In this document: piece after piece, positions 38,827-47,918 of the stretch
How the letters are laid out: each line of letters begins with the position of its first letter
Numbering within the stretch: position 1 is the first letter of the stretch
Assembly: GCA_008180335.1 (NCBI GenBank)
Contig: VTEF01000004.1
Span: forward strand, 186,850 to 250,849
Direction of reading: 5' to 3'
Source: Priestia megaterium
GTDB lineage: Bacteria > Bacillota > Bacilli > Bacillales > Bacillaceae_H
DNA length: 64,000 nucleotides
Translations under genes and position numbers: made by a program
The notes under the pieces: generated by a model
Database searches by the model: none
Seen by the model: only the letters and a program-made list of their open reading frames with translations
Told to the model about the DNA's origin: nothing

Positions 38827-39882
38827 ATGAAAAAATGGCGATTAAACTTGCGCGTTTTGTCGTTATTTAGTTTACTTGCATTGGTATTAGCTGGCTGTGG
38901 AGAACCGTTTTTGTCAACACTGCGTCCAGCAGGTGAAGTAGCTGAAAGGCAATATTCACTTATGTTGCTAAGCACCGCCATTATGGTATTAGTAATTATT
39001 GTAGTAACAATCATTTTTGTCTATGTGCTTGTACGGTTTAGACGCCGAAAAGGTGAAGAAGATTTTATTCCAAAGCAAGTAGAAGGCAATCACAAGCTTG
39101 AAATTCTTTGGACTGTCATTCCAATCATTTTATTAATTATCTTAACTGTTCCAACAGTAGCGGATACATTTAAACTAGCAGACACAGAAGGAATGAAGGA
39201 CGAAGATGCAATAGTGGTTAATGTTCGAGCTAACTTATATTGGTGGGAATTTGAATACCCAAATCAGAAAATTATTACTTCTCAAGATTTAGTTGTACCA
39301 ACGGATAAGAAAGTCTATTTCAACATTAAAGCCTCAGACGTAAAACACTCCTTTTGGATTCCTTCAGTGGGCGGAAAACTAGATACAAATACCGAGGGCG
39401 AGAATAAATTTTGGTTAGTGTTTGATTCAGAGAAATCTGAAAGCGCTAACGGGATTTTCTATGGGAAATGTGCCGAACTTTGCGGTCCCTCACATGCGTA
39501 CATGGACTTTAAAGTGCGCGTACTTTCAAGTGAAGAGTTCGATACATGGGTAAACGATTTAAAAGATGCAAAGCCTGAAGTAGCAACAGAATCAGCACAA
39601 GCAGGTCAAGAAATTTTTAACGAAAGCTGTATTGGCTGTCATGCTGTCGAGTCACAAGATGGTCGCCCGGAGCAAGCACGTCAGGCACCAAACTTAGCTG
39701 GGTTTGCTGATCGTCAAAAAGTTGCAGGTATCTTAGATCATAATGAAGAAAGTATCAAAAAGTGGCTAAAAGACCCTGAAGAAATTAAGCCAGGAAACAA
39801 AATGAGTAATACATATCCTGACTTAACAGATGAACAAGTTGATCAGTTGACCGAGTACCTAATGGGTCTAAAAGAAAAATAA
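38827..39882 (+). CDS. ctaC: Cytochrome caa3 oxidase subunit II
   Basis: Electron-input subunit: lipoprotein (lipobox LVLAGC, Cys24), two helices, CuA domain with Cys215, Cys219, His223 and Met226 (CAELCGPSHAYM), and a fused C-terminal cytochrome c domain with CIGCH (Cys268, Cys271, His272) and a distal Met in KMSNTYPDL. The cytochrome fusion marks a caa3-type enzyme. 351 residues from ATG 38827; an upstream start at 38803 has no better ribosome site. Heads the oxidase structural genes. Confidence 0.95.
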   Translation: MKKWRLNLRVLSLFSLLALVLAGCGEPFLSTLRPAGEVAERQYSLMLLSTAIMVLVIIVVTIIFVYVLVRFRRRKGEEDFIPKQVEGNHKLEILWTVIPIILLIILTVPTVADTFKLADTEGMKDEDAIVVNVRANLYWWEFEYPNQKIITSQDLVVPTDKKVYFNIKASDVKHSFWIPSVGGKLDTNTEGENKFWLVFDSEKSESANGIFYGKCAELCGPSHAYMDFKVRVLSSEEFDTWVNDLKDAKPEVATESAQAGQEIFNESCIGCHAVESQDGRPEQARQAPNLAGFADRQKVAGILDHNEESIKKWLKDPEEIKPGNKMSNTYPDLTDEQVDQLTEYLMGLKEK

Positions 39883-39916
39883 ATGGTAACTAGTTTTCAA
39901 AAGGGGAGGTCTAGCT

Positions 39917-41779
39917 ATGAGCACGCTTACTCAAAAAAGGGGTATAGGCGCAACGCTATGGGATTATTTAACGACAGTAGACCATAAAAAAATTGCTATC
40001 CTTTACTTGATTGCAGGTGGTTTTTTCTTTTTAGTTGGTGGTGTTGAAGCGTTATTTATTCGAATTCAATTAGCTGTGCCAGATAATAATTTTGTCAGTG
40101 CAGGAACGTATAATGAAATTTTAACCATGCATGGTACGACAATGATTTTCTTAGCAGCAATGCCGTTATTGTTCGCATTAATGAATGCTGTAGTACCATT
40201 ACAAATAGGGGCTCGTGATGTTGCGTTTCCATTCTTAAATTCATTAGGATTTTGGTTGTTTGCATTTGGGGGTTTGCTTTTAAATTTAAGCTGGTTTTTA
40301 GATGGCGCTCCTGATGCAGGATGGACATCTTATGCATCCCTCTCAATTGCTTCACCAGGTCATGGAATTGATTTCTATGCATTGGGTTTACAGATATCCG
40401 GTGCAGGTACATTAATTGCCGGGATTAACTTTCTTGTAACGATTATTAATATGAGAGCACCTGGGATGACCTATATGAGAATGCCGCTCTTTACTTGGAC
40501 GACATTCGTTGCATCAGCACTTATCCTGTTTGCTTTTCCAGCTTTAACAGTCGGTTTGTTCCTTATGATTTTCGATCGCTTGTTTGGCGGAAACTTTTTT
40601 GATCCTACAATGGGCGGGAATACAATCATTTGGGAGCATTTATTCTGGATTTTTGGACACCCAGAAGTTTACATACTAATTTTGCCTGCGTTTGGAGTTT
40701 TCTCTGAAATTTTGCCAACATTCTCAAGAAAAAGATTATTCGGGTATTCTTCAATGGTGTTTGCGACTGTATTAATCGGCTTTTTAGGATTTATGGTATG
40801 GGCGCACCATATGTTTACAACCGGTCTTGGTCCGGTTGCCAATGCTATTTTTGCCGTAGCAACAATGGCGATTGCTGTTCCTACGGGTATTAAAATTTTT
40901 AACTGGCTTTTGACACTATGGGGAGGCAGCATTGAGTTTACATCACCTATGCTATACTCTGTTGCGTTTATTCCATCATTCGTTATTGGTGGCGTTACCG
41001 GTGTTATGCTTGCTGTAGCACCTGCTGATTATCAATTCCACGATACGTACTTTGTTGTTGCTCACTTTCATTACGTTATTGTAGGCGGGGTCGTATATGC
41101 ACTTTTTGCAGGTGTAACGTTTTGGTGGCCAAAGATGTTTGGTCGTATGTTAAATGAAACACTCAGTAAAATAACATTTTGGCTATTTTTCATCGGCTTC
41201 CATCTAACTTTCTTCATTCAGCACTTTTTAGGCTTAATGGGGATGCCGCGTCGTGTCGCTGCATTTTTACCTGGGCAAGGTCTAGATCTTGGCAATGCAA
41301 TTAGTTCAATAGGTGCCATCTTTATGGCTGCTGCAACGATTATCTTACTAATTAACATTATCAAAACAAGCATTAACGGCCCAAAAGCAGCAGGAGATGC
41401 CTGGGGGGAAGGCCGGACATTAGAGTGGGCTATTTCATCACCGCCACCGGAGTATAACTTTAAACAAACTCCACTTGTTCGTGGCTTAGATGCATTCTGG
41501 GTTGAGAAAATGGCAGGAAGAAAAGACTTAACTCCTGCTGAACCAATTGGTGATATTCATATGCCGAATTCATCATTTATTCCATTTATCATCTCGCTCG
41601 GACTTTTCATTTCTGCATTAGGCTTTTTGTATCGAAATGAACAAGCATGGGGAGATATTGTCGGGATTATTGGATTAGCGATTACATTTATTGCTATGTT
41701 TTTACGTTCATGGATTGACGATCATGGGTATCATATTCATAAAGAAGATTTGCTAGATGATGAGGAGGCGAAGTTTTAA
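39917..41779 (+). CDS. ctaD: Cytochrome caa3 oxidase subunit I
   Basis: Catalytic proton-pumping subunit with heme a, heme a3 and CuB. 620 residues. WEHLFWIFGHPEVY (CuB His and cross-linked Tyr), WAHHMF (CuB His pair), HDTYFVVAHFHYV (heme ligands). At least 12 helices plus extra C-terminal helices, as in Bacillus CtaD. The stop shares its last base with the ctaE ATG, so translation is coupled. ATG after AAGGGGAGG. Confidence 0.97.
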   Translation: MSTLTQKRGIGATLWDYLTTVDHKKIAILYLIAGGFFFLVGGVEALFIRIQLAVPDNNFVSAGTYNEILTMHGTTMIFLAAMPLLFALMNAVVPLQIGARDVAFPFLNSLGFWLFAFGGLLLNLSWFLDGAPDAGWTSYASLSIASPGHGIDFYALGLQISGAGTLIAGINFLVTIINMRAPGMTYMRMPLFTWTTFVASALILFAFPALTVGLFLMIFDRLFGGNFFDPTMGGNTIIWEHLFWIFGHPEVYILILPAFGVFSEILPTFSRKRLFGYSSMVFATVLIGFLGFMVWAHHMFTTGLGPVANAIFAVATMAIAVPTGIKIFNWLLTLWGGSIEFTSPMLYSVAFIPSFVIGGVTGVMLAVAPADYQFHDTYFVVAHFHYVIVGGVVYALFAGVTFWWPKMFGRMLNETLSKITFWLFFIGFHLTFFIQHFLGLMGMPRRVAAFLPGQGLDLGNAISSIGAIFMAAATIILLINIIKTSINGPKAAGDAWGEGRTLEWAISSPPPEYNFKQTPLVRGLDAFWVEKMAGRKDLTPAEPIGDIHMPNSSFIPFIISLGLFISALGFLYRNEQAWGDIVGIIGLAITFIAMFLRSWIDDHGYHIHKEDLLDDEEAKF

Positions 41780-42399
41780 TGGAAACAGAACAAAAATTAA
41801 CAGCTGAAACTTTTCCGGACTCGCCTGAGAAAGCAACTCTTGAAGGAAAAAATAAATTTCTAGGATTTTGGTTGTTTCTTGGTGGAGAAACAGTGTTATT
41901 TGCATCGCTATTCGCTACGTATTTAGCGCTGCGTAACTCCACTCATACAGGCCCAAAAGCAGAAGAGTTATTTGACATCACACTTGTATTTATTGCAACA
42001 ATGGTATTATTAACGAGCTCTTTAACAAGTGTATATGCGATGTATCATATGAAGAACTTTCATTATAAAAAGATGCAGTTATGGATGATTGTCACATGGC
42101 TATTAGGTCTTTCATTCTTAGTGCTAGAAATTTATGAATTTAGGCATTATGTTCATGAAGGACATACGTTTACTAGCAGCGCCTTTGGGTCATCTTTCTA
42201 TGCGTTAGTAGGTACGCATGGTGCCCACGTAACTTTTGGCTTACTATGGATTGGCGCATTGTTAATTCGAAATGCAAAACGAGGCCTCAACTTATATAAT
42301 GCACCTAAGTTTTATGTAGCAAGCTTATACTGGCACTTTATTGACGTTGTCTGGGTATTTATTTTTACGGTCGTATATTTAATGGGAATGGTGGGCTGA
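41779..42399 (+). CDS. ctaE: Cytochrome caa3 oxidase subunit III
   Basis: 206 residues, five helices, of the COX3 family (KFLGFWLFLGGETVLFASLF; GTHGAHVTFGLLW; YWHFIDVVWVFIFTVVYL). Stabilises subunit I and proton uptake. Overlaps ctaD by one base; ctaF follows after 4 bases. RBS GATGAGGAGG lies within ctaD's end. Confidence 0.95.
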   Translation: METEQKLTAETFPDSPEKATLEGKNKFLGFWLFLGGETVLFASLFATYLALRNSTHTGPKAEELFDITLVFIATMVLLTSSLTSVYAMYHMKNFHYKKMQLWMIVTWLLGLSFLVLEIYEFRHYVHEGHTFTSSAFGSSFYALVGTHGAHVTFGLLWIGALLIRNAKRGLNLYNAPKFYVASLYWHFIDVVWVFIFTVVYLMGMVG

Positions 42400-42403
42400 G
42401 CTT

Positions 42404-42739
42404 ATGGGAACAAATCATTCTAATTCAGGTAACCCCAAATTAGATTTAGAATATCGTAAAAAGAAAAATGCAGAAGATATGCGCATGCAACTTGTATCTT
42501 TTTGTTTAATGATTTTTTTAACACTCATTGCCTTTTATGCAGTATGGAACGATAATTTTAGCGGATGGTTTATCGTGCCAGTTATTATTTTACTGGCAGT
42601 TGTGCAAGTAATCTTTCAATTGTACTATTTTATGCATATGAACCATAAAGGCCATGAGGCTCCGACTTTATTCCTTTATTCAGGCGTCCTAGTAGCATTA
42701 TTGACGATTCTTGCATTCGTTACAATTGTTTGGTTGTAA
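42404..42739 (+). CDS. ctaF: Cytochrome caa3 oxidase subunit IV
   Basis: 111 residues with three predicted helices (about 31-50, 55-76 and 88-110); COX4 bacterial family. LYYFMHMNHKGHEAP between helices 2 and 3 is characteristic. Structural or assembly role. Last gene before a partial terminator. Confidence 0.92.
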   Translation: MGTNHSNSGNPKLDLEYRKKKNAEDMRMQLVSFCLMIFLTLIAFYAVWNDNFSGWFIVPVIILLAVVQVIFQLYYFMHMNHKGHEAPTLFLYSGVLVALLTILAFVTIVWL

Positions 42740-42741
42740 CG

Positions 42742-42770
42742 AAAAGAGCTAGCATTTGCTAGCTCTTTTC
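42742..42770 (+). terminator. Partial terminator between ctaF and ctaG
   Basis: AAAAGAGCTAGC / GCTAGCTCTTTT with ATTT loop, only four T. ctaG follows without a clear promoter, so readthrough is likely. Confidence 0.65.
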
Positions 42771-42836
42771 CAGTGTAAAAAACAATTGAGTTCTCACGGC
42801 CATAAATGAACCTAAAGCACAGAGGAGGGGAACAAA

Positions 42837-43757
42837 TTGATCCGTAATTTACAGCTATTTGGATTTGAAGCATTGTGGAGCCCGTTTTTCTTTGTTAGCC
42901 TGTGTATTGTTACAGCAGTATATTTTATTTTTACTGGACCACTTCGATATCGCGTCCCGAATAATGAACAAGTAAGTGTAAAAACAAAAGCGTATTTTAG
43001 CCTTGCAATGCTGCTTTTGTATGTATGCAAAGGAGGGCCTTTGGATTTATTAGGTCATTTAATGTTTAGCGCACATATGACTCAAATGGCGCTTGTTTAT
43101 TTAGCTATTCCACCGCTTATGATTTTAGGTATACCAGATTGGCTAGCCCGGTTTTTGCTTCATCAAAAAATTATCAAACCTTTATTTCGCATCTTTACAA
43201 AGCCATTAATTGCACTTCTCATTTTTAACGGATTGTTTTCACTTTATCATATTCCACTCATTTTTGATGCAGTCAAAACAGACATGATTTTACATGCGGC
43301 GGTTAGTATATTATTGTTTATTGCTGCTTTTTGTATGTGGTGGCCGCTTCTGAATCAACTCGACGAGCATCAAACATTAAGCGGAATTAAAAAACTTGGC
43401 TATATCTTTGCAAATGGCATGTTGCTAACACCTGCTTGCGCATTAATTATCTTTGCTGATACATCGCTTTATGCTACTTATACGAATTCACAAGCATGGG
43501 TAAATGCTTTGGCTCTTTGTGTCTCACCTAGTGTAATCGCTTCTCTTGGAGAAATTGGCCCCGAAATGTTTAATGTATTACCGCCAGCGGAAGATCAACA
43601 ACTCGGCGGAGTGATTATGAAAGTGATTCAAGAGATTGTATATGGAACCATACTGGGCTATATTTTCTTTCAGTGGGTTAAAAAAGAACGCGAGCAAGAT
43701 TCATTGCAGTCTTTTGATTCTAAATACGACGTTCCAACTCATTTATCGTCCCATTAA
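42837..43757 (+). CDS. ctaG: Cytochrome c oxidase assembly factor CtaG
   Basis: 306-residue membrane protein with about seven helices, CtaG_BS (caa3_CtaG) family, needed for active caa3 in B. subtilis and linked to CuB/copper handling. Conserved LYVCKGGPLDLLGHLMFSAHM with His pair; further His and Met in later helices. TTG start at 42837 follows GAGGGGAAC. Last gene of the cluster; good terminator after it. Confidence 0.92.
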   Translation: MIRNLQLFGFEALWSPFFFVSLCIVTAVYFIFTGPLRYRVPNNEQVSVKTKAYFSLAMLLLYVCKGGPLDLLGHLMFSAHMTQMALVYLAIPPLMILGIPDWLARFLLHQKIIKPLFRIFTKPLIALLIFNGLFSLYHIPLIFDAVKTDMILHAAVSILLFIAAFCMWWPLLNQLDEHQTLSGIKKLGYIFANGMLLTPACALIIFADTSLYATYTNSQAWVNALALCVSPSVIASLGEIGPEMFNVLPPAEDQQLGGVIMKVIQEIVYGTILGYIFFQWVKKEREQDSLQSFDSKYDVPTHLSSH

Positions 43758-43789
43758 AAAAGTGATGTTCATTTGAACATCACTTTTTT
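43756..43789 (+). terminator. Terminator of ctaG
   Basis: AAAAAAGTGATGTTCA / TGAACATCACTTTTTT perfect 16-bp stem, 2-base loop; overlaps the stop codon. Confidence 0.88.
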
Positions 43790-43803
43790 ATGGTGTCTAA
43801 TTT

Positions 43804-43880
43804 AATAAAGTAAAACTTTAACCAGTGAAGGCTTGCCACATTCTCAACTGATTATTAGTTGAATCAGGAACACGGGCGAA
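43804..43880 (+). repeat. Dispersed intergenic repeat, copy 6 (longest)
   Basis: AATAAAGTAAAACTTTAACC, AGTGAAGG, then CAACTGATTATTAGTTGAATC and ACGGGC. It shows both the head and the tail of the element and fills most of the gap between ctaG and ylbA. Confidence 0.6.
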
Positions 43881-43899
43881 TCTGCCTCTAATGATTATT

Positions 43900-44259
43900 T
43901 TATAAACGAACAGCCTCAAGCTCTGTTTTTACTTGTTCAAGAATTTTTGTACACTGATCTACCAATGTACTTGGGAAATCTTCATCCTCACCATATTCGA
44001 CACCATGTGGATAGTAATGTTTACCTAAAAGAGGTGTCATAAATTGAATGACAGCATGCTTTCCGCCAATATCACCTTCAATAGCGTATCCTTGAACGCG
44101 TAAATAAAAAGTGTGATGATGAATCTCAAATTTTCGATCATATGTGACCCTTTCGTAATCCCATTGACCAGCTCGTATAAGTCCAAAGCGATGCATGATT
44201 TCATCTGCATGATATAAATCCACTTGCAATGATTGAAAATCTACTTGTTCAAACTTCAT
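43900..44259 (-). CDS. ylbA: YugN-family protein YlbA
   Basis: 119 residues from ATG 44259 (GGGAGGG upstream), matching YlbA size. RAGQWDYERVTYDRKFE is the family core. Soluble alpha/beta protein of unknown function. An upstream in-frame start at 44322 lacks a ribosome site. Divergent from ylbB. Confidence 0.85.
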   Translation of the reverse strand: MKFEQVDFQSLQVDLYHADEIMHRFGLIRAGQWDYERVTYDRKFEIHHHTFYLRVQGYAIEGDIGGKHAVIQFMTPLLGKHYYPHGVEYGEDEDFPSTLVDQCTKILEQVKTELEAVRL

Positions 44260-44515
44260 ATATCTCCCTCCCAAACAAATATCCCCCAATTTCATGATAT
44301 TATGATTGGATAAAACTTTCAATACATTGCTGAAGCAAGACGGTGTCTATTTTGGCTAAACAGCTATTTTTCTCCGAGTCAATGCAAGGCAATTCAATTG
44401 ATCAAAACAGAATTTAAACGAGTTTTACTTTTATAAGAGAAAAATACTCATTTAAAATGAAACATTCTCGTAAAAATGGTCAAACTAAAAGGTGAACGAA
44501 AAAGGAGGTAATAAT

Positions 44516-44935
44516 ATGAAGCGTGTCCGCGATGTTATGACAACTGATGTTGAGTCATGTACAACGTTAGACAATGTGTATGAAGTAGCTGTGAAAATGA
44601 AAGAACTTAATGTAGGAGCTATTCCAATTGTCGACAAAGACCAGCTAATTGGAATGATTACAGATCGAGATTTAGTAATTCGTGGCATTGCAGAAAAAAA
44701 ACCAAATTCAAGCCGTGTAACTGATGTAATGAGTGATCGTCTTGTCACGATTTCAGGTGATGCCTCTGTTGAAGAAGCAGCAAAAGTAATGGCAGATCAT
44801 CAAATTCGGCGCTTGCCGGTTGTAGACGGTAACAAATTAGCGGGAATTCTTTCACTTGGAGATCTTTCTACTTATAAGTTCTCAAATGAAAGTGCCGGAG
44901 AGGCTCTTTCAGATATTTCTACGCAGCTTCATTAA
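44516..44935 (+). CDS. ylbB: Tandem CBS-domain protein YlbB
   Basis: 139 residues, two CBS domains (about 1-58 and 66-125): VRDVMTTDV ... AIPIVDKDQLIGMITDRDLVIRG and VTDVMSDRLVTI ... RRLPVVDGNKLAGILSLGDL. Likely senses adenosyl ligands (AMP, ATP, SAM or c-di-AMP); no effector domain attached. ATG after AAAGGAGG. Highly similar proteins in Bacillus are general stress linked (B. subtilis ylbB). Terminator follows. Confidence 0.88.
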   Translation: MKRVRDVMTTDVESCTTLDNVYEVAVKMKELNVGAIPIVDKDQLIGMITDRDLVIRGIAEKKPNSSRVTDVMSDRLVTISGDASVEEAAKVMADHQIRRLPVVDGNKLAGILSLGDLSTYKFSNESAGEALSDISTQLH

Positions 44936-44944
44936 CGATTTTAG

Positions 44945-44983
44945 AAAAGTCATGAGCATTCAAAAATGTGCTCGTGGCTTTTT
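44945..44983 (+). terminator. Terminator of ylbB
   Basis: AAAAGTCATGAGCA / TGCTCGTGGCTTTT (two G-U pairs), T run. Confidence 0.75.
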
Positions 44984-45050
44984 AAAGTCTTTTAAACTCG
45001 ATTTAGAACGTTTAGGATAGCTATTTTTTTATACTTACATGTATAATGAA

Positions 45051-45075
45051 CATAAAGTGAAACTTCCATCAATAC
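45051..45075 (+). repeat. Dispersed intergenic repeat, copy 7
   Basis: CATAAAGTGAAACTTCCATC, 34 bases before the short upstream ORF of ylbC. Confidence 0.55.
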
Positions 45076-45108
45076 AGGGCTTACTGCCTGCTAAAAGGAG
45101 ATGGAAAG

Positions 45109-45150
45109 GTGATAAACAAGTTGGATGCATCTTTTTATATCACTGTGTAA
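45109..45150 (+). CDS. Candidate 13-codon leader ORF of ylbC
   Basis: GTG at 45109, 8 bases after AAAAGGAG, encodes MINKLDASFYITV and stops at TAA 45148-45150. It ends 15 bases before the apparent ylbC start, in the same frame, and overlaps the ylbC ribosome site. It may couple translation, or be chance. Confidence 0.35.
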   Translation: MINKLDASFYITV

Positions 45151-45165
45151 GGAGAGGAAGAAGAA

Positions 45166-46221
45166 CTGAAAAAAATTATCTTTATTCTTGTATTAATTGT
45201 AGCATTTGTATATGCAGATGAATATCTCCCTTTGTTCGAGCAATATGTAAACAATGACGTGCAAGAAGAGAATATTAATATACTGAGTGAAAGTGAACCG
45301 GAAGAATCGCAAGAAACCGTCTCGTACAGTATATCAGAAGAAAATTTACTTGAACTTATAGGAAAACATCCGGAACAGCTTATGGGACTGTTCGGTGAAC
45401 CAGATCGTGTCGATTTATCTGCATATGGATACGATTGGTGGGTGTATAAAAAAGGGTTAGAATCGTATATGCAAGTAGGAGTTCAGGGAGATCGTGTTGT
45501 AAGTGTATACGCGATTGGGAACAATACCAACGCTGCTCCGTTTGCTGTTGGACAAACAAGAGATGAAGTAACAAAACAAATAACATTAAAAAATGAAGTT
45601 GAGTTAACGGAAGAAAATAATTATTATCGCTTTCGATTAAATAATGATGATATGAAGATGCGTCCGCTTGTTAAATATGGAGAGGTTTATATCCAGCTCT
45701 ATTTTGATCAATTTTTAGATACCTTATCAAGCATTCGTGTAATCGATGCGCCAACCTTGCTAAAGCAACGACCTTATGAAATTGTTTACCGTGGTCAATT
45801 ACCAGAGGCGCCTGTTCTGCAGTCAGATGATTGGAAGCAGATTGAAGAAGGAGCTGCCCAGCAAATTCTTGATATTACAAATGTTATTCGTCAGCGTCAT
45901 AAGCTTCCATTACTAGAATGGGATCAAGAAACAGCAAATGTAGCGTATTTGCACAGCAAAGAAATGAGCGACTTACAATATTTTGCTCATGATTCTCCTG
46001 TAGAAGGAGATTTAGGAAATCGGCTACAAAAAGGAGACGTAATGTACCAAAGAGCAGGGGAGAATATTGCATCGAATTATCCAGATGGGATTGCAGCAGT
46101 CGAAGGGTGGCTTAATAGTGAAGGACACCGGAAAGCGTTATTAAATAAAGAGTTTACTCATCTTGGTGTTGGAGTATATGAAAAATATTATACACAGAAC
46201 TTTATTACACCGTTAAACTAA
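45166..46221 (+). CDS. ylbC: CAP-domain (SCP-like) protein YlbC
   Basis: About 351 residues (YlbC about 346). N-terminal hydrophobic signal anchor KKIIFILVLIVAFVYA, a CAP-associated N-terminal domain (about 60-200: LFGEPDRVDLSAYGYDWWVY), then a CAP domain (about 222-350) with VAYLHSKEMSDLQYFAHDSP, RAGENIA and EGWLNSEGHRKALL. Exported. No ATG, GTG or TTG precedes the signal peptide before an in-frame TAA at 45148; the only well-spaced candidate is CTG 45166, 8 bases after AAGGAGAGG. The next TTG, at 45232, would lose the signal. Function of YlbC unknown; overproduction affects sporulation in reports I recall only loosely. Confidence 0.8.
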   Translation: MKKIIFILVLIVAFVYADEYLPLFEQYVNNDVQEENINILSESEPEESQETVSYSISEENLLELIGKHPEQLMGLFGEPDRVDLSAYGYDWWVYKKGLESYMQVGVQGDRVVSVYAIGNNTNAAPFAVGQTRDEVTKQITLKNEVELTEENNYYRFRLNNDDMKMRPLVKYGEVYIQLYFDQFLDTLSSIRVIDAPTLLKQRPYEIVYRGQLPEAPVLQSDDWKQIEEGAAQQILDITNVIRQRHKLPLLEWDQETANVAYLHSKEMSDLQYFAHDSPVEGDLGNRLQKGDVMYQRAGENIASNYPDGIAAVEGWLNSEGHRKALLNKEFTHLGVGVYEKYYTQNFITPLN

Positions 46222-46348
46222 GAATTCTTGTCCGGGGCAGATTATCAGTATTAAAAATAGTATAGCGAAATTTATTTTGTTTTAAATAACAGGTCTACTC
46301 TTGTCCCAATTCTCATAAGTTTTAGAAGAAGCTAGAGGAGGGACGAGA

Positions 46349-47128
46349 ATGAAAGGTAGAATAATCATCATCTTATTGCTTGTTTTCTTTGGATTCACAA
46401 CAGTAGTGAATGCATCTAATAATAAACAATGGGAGAAGTTAAATAGGCTGGCTGATGAAACATTGTCTCTTGTACAACAAGAAAAGTATGATGAAGCAAA
46501 AGAAGTATTTGAGCAATTTTCAGATGAGTTTTCGAGTCCTAATATACACTCTTTAAATATTTCTGCAGAAGATATCCAAATTCTAACGATTACGTATGAA
46601 CAAGTAGAACGTGCGCTTATACGACCAGAATCCAATCCCGAAGAAAAGCTGCAAAAAGCGATTCAATTTCGTTTATTAGTAGATGCGCTAAATAGCGAGC
46701 ATCAGCCGCTTTGGACAGAAATGGAAGGGCGAGTGTTAACGACATTTAAAGAAATGAAGTCAAGTATCTCACAAGGCGAGACATCAGAGTACAAAGCCGG
46801 ATTGCAGCAGTTTTTACAAGAGTATGATACAATCTTGCCAAGTGCTAAGGTAGATGTTTTGCCTGCGTACATGGAACGTGTCGATGAACATGTAAACCTG
46901 CTAAGAAATCAATCTCAAGTAGAGCAAATCAACGCACAGAAACTTGTACAAATTGAACAGGATCTAAAAGCCTTTTTTGAGAACATAAAAGAAGATGAGA
47001 CAGATCCTTCTGTCATTTGGGTGATGATTACAACTGGAAGTATCATCATTCTTACTCTTCTATATGTAGGCTTTCGAAAATACGGAGCAGATAAGCGAAA
47101 AAGATCGGAACGAGAGCGTAATGATTGA
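46349..47128 (+). CDS. ypjB: Sporulation protein YpjB
   Basis: 259 residues: signal peptide or anchor (about 5-24, IIIILLLVFFGFTTVVNAS), helical extracytoplasmic region, and a C-terminal membrane helix (VIWVMITTGSIIILTLLYVGF), then a basic tail. Size and gene neighbours fit YpjB (SpoYpjB family, about 264). ypjA, which precedes it in B. subtilis, is missing; ylbC takes its place. ATG after GAGGAGGG. Confidence 0.85.
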   Translation: MKGRIIIILLLVFFGFTTVVNASNNKQWEKLNRLADETLSLVQQEKYDEAKEVFEQFSDEFSSPNIHSLNISAEDIQILTITYEQVERALIRPESNPEEKLQKAIQFRLLVDALNSEHQPLWTEMEGRVLTTFKEMKSSISQGETSEYKAGLQQFLQEYDTILPSAKVDVLPAYMERVDEHVNLLRNQSQVEQINAQKLVQIEQDLKAFFENIKEDETDPSVIWVMITTGSIIILTLLYVGFRKYGADKRKRSERERND

Positions 47129-47191
47129 CGAACATATCGGAATTGTCTAAAATAAGATAGTAATTAAACATATAAATTGGAGGATGTGTAG

Positions 47192-47869
47192 ATGGGCTTT
47201 TTGGTTTATTTTCTCATTATCATTCTTGTGCCGATATGGGCGCAGTTAAAAGTGAGAAGTGCTTATAAAAAGTATTCAAAAGTGAGCAGCTCTTCTGGAA
47301 TGACTGGTGCAGAAGTTGCAAGACGAATCTTAGATGAAAACGGATTATATAACGTACATGTTGAACCGGTGAGAGGAGTACTATCTGACCACTATGACCC
47401 TCGTTCAAAGGTTGTTCGTTTATCTGAAGACAACTATTATGGAACGTCGGTGGCTGGTGCTGCAGTAGCAGCCCACGAAGTAGGACATGCGATTCAAGAT
47501 CAGGAAAACTATTCATTTTTACGTTTGCGACATGCGTTAGTTCCAGTAGCAAATATAGGTTCAAACTTTTCATGGATTTTAATTATGATTGGGATTTTTG
47601 CTCAACTTAGCGGCTTGTTGCTACTGGGCATCATTTTCATGGCAGCGGCTGTTGTATTCCAAGTAGTAACATTGCCAGTGGAATTTAATGCTTCAAACCG
47701 TGCGATGAATCTACTCGTATCAAGCGGTGTTATTCGTAATGATGAAGAGCGTGAAACACGTAAAGTGTTGAATGCAGCTGCATTGACATATGTAGCAGCG
47801 GCAGCAGTAGCTGTGCTTGAGTTAGTCCGTCTAATTTTAATCTACACAGGTATGAATAACGAAGATTGA
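47192..47869 (+). CDS. YugP-family zinc metallopeptidase
   Basis: 225-residue membrane protease of the YugP (DUF zinc-dependent protease) family: N-terminal helix, catalytic HEVGH at 95-99 in AAVAAHEVGHAIQ, hydrophobic helices at about 120-170 and a third ligand in FNASNRA downstream; C-terminal helix. The substrate is unknown. In B. subtilis yugP lies elsewhere. ATG after GGAGG. Between ypjB and ypjC; a terminator follows. Confidence 0.85.
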   Translation: MGFLVYFLIIILVPIWAQLKVRSAYKKYSKVSSSSGMTGAEVARRILDENGLYNVHVEPVRGVLSDHYDPRSKVVRLSEDNYYGTSVAGAAVAAHEVGHAIQDQENYSFLRLRHALVPVANIGSNFSWILIMIGIFAQLSGLLLLGIIFMAAAVVFQVVTLPVEFNASNRAMNLLVSSGVIRNDEERETRKVLNAAALTYVAAAAVAVLELVRLILIYTGMNNED

Positions 47870-47871
47870 CC

Positions 47872-47904
47872 AAAATGCCACTAGATTTGTTCTAGTGGCA
47901 TTTT
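47872..47904. terminator. Bidirectional terminator between the YugP-type gene and ypjC
   Basis: AAAATGCCACTAGA / TCTAGTGGCATTTT perfect stem with TTTGT loop. Confidence 0.8.
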
Positions 47905-47918
47905 AAATGCATAAATGA

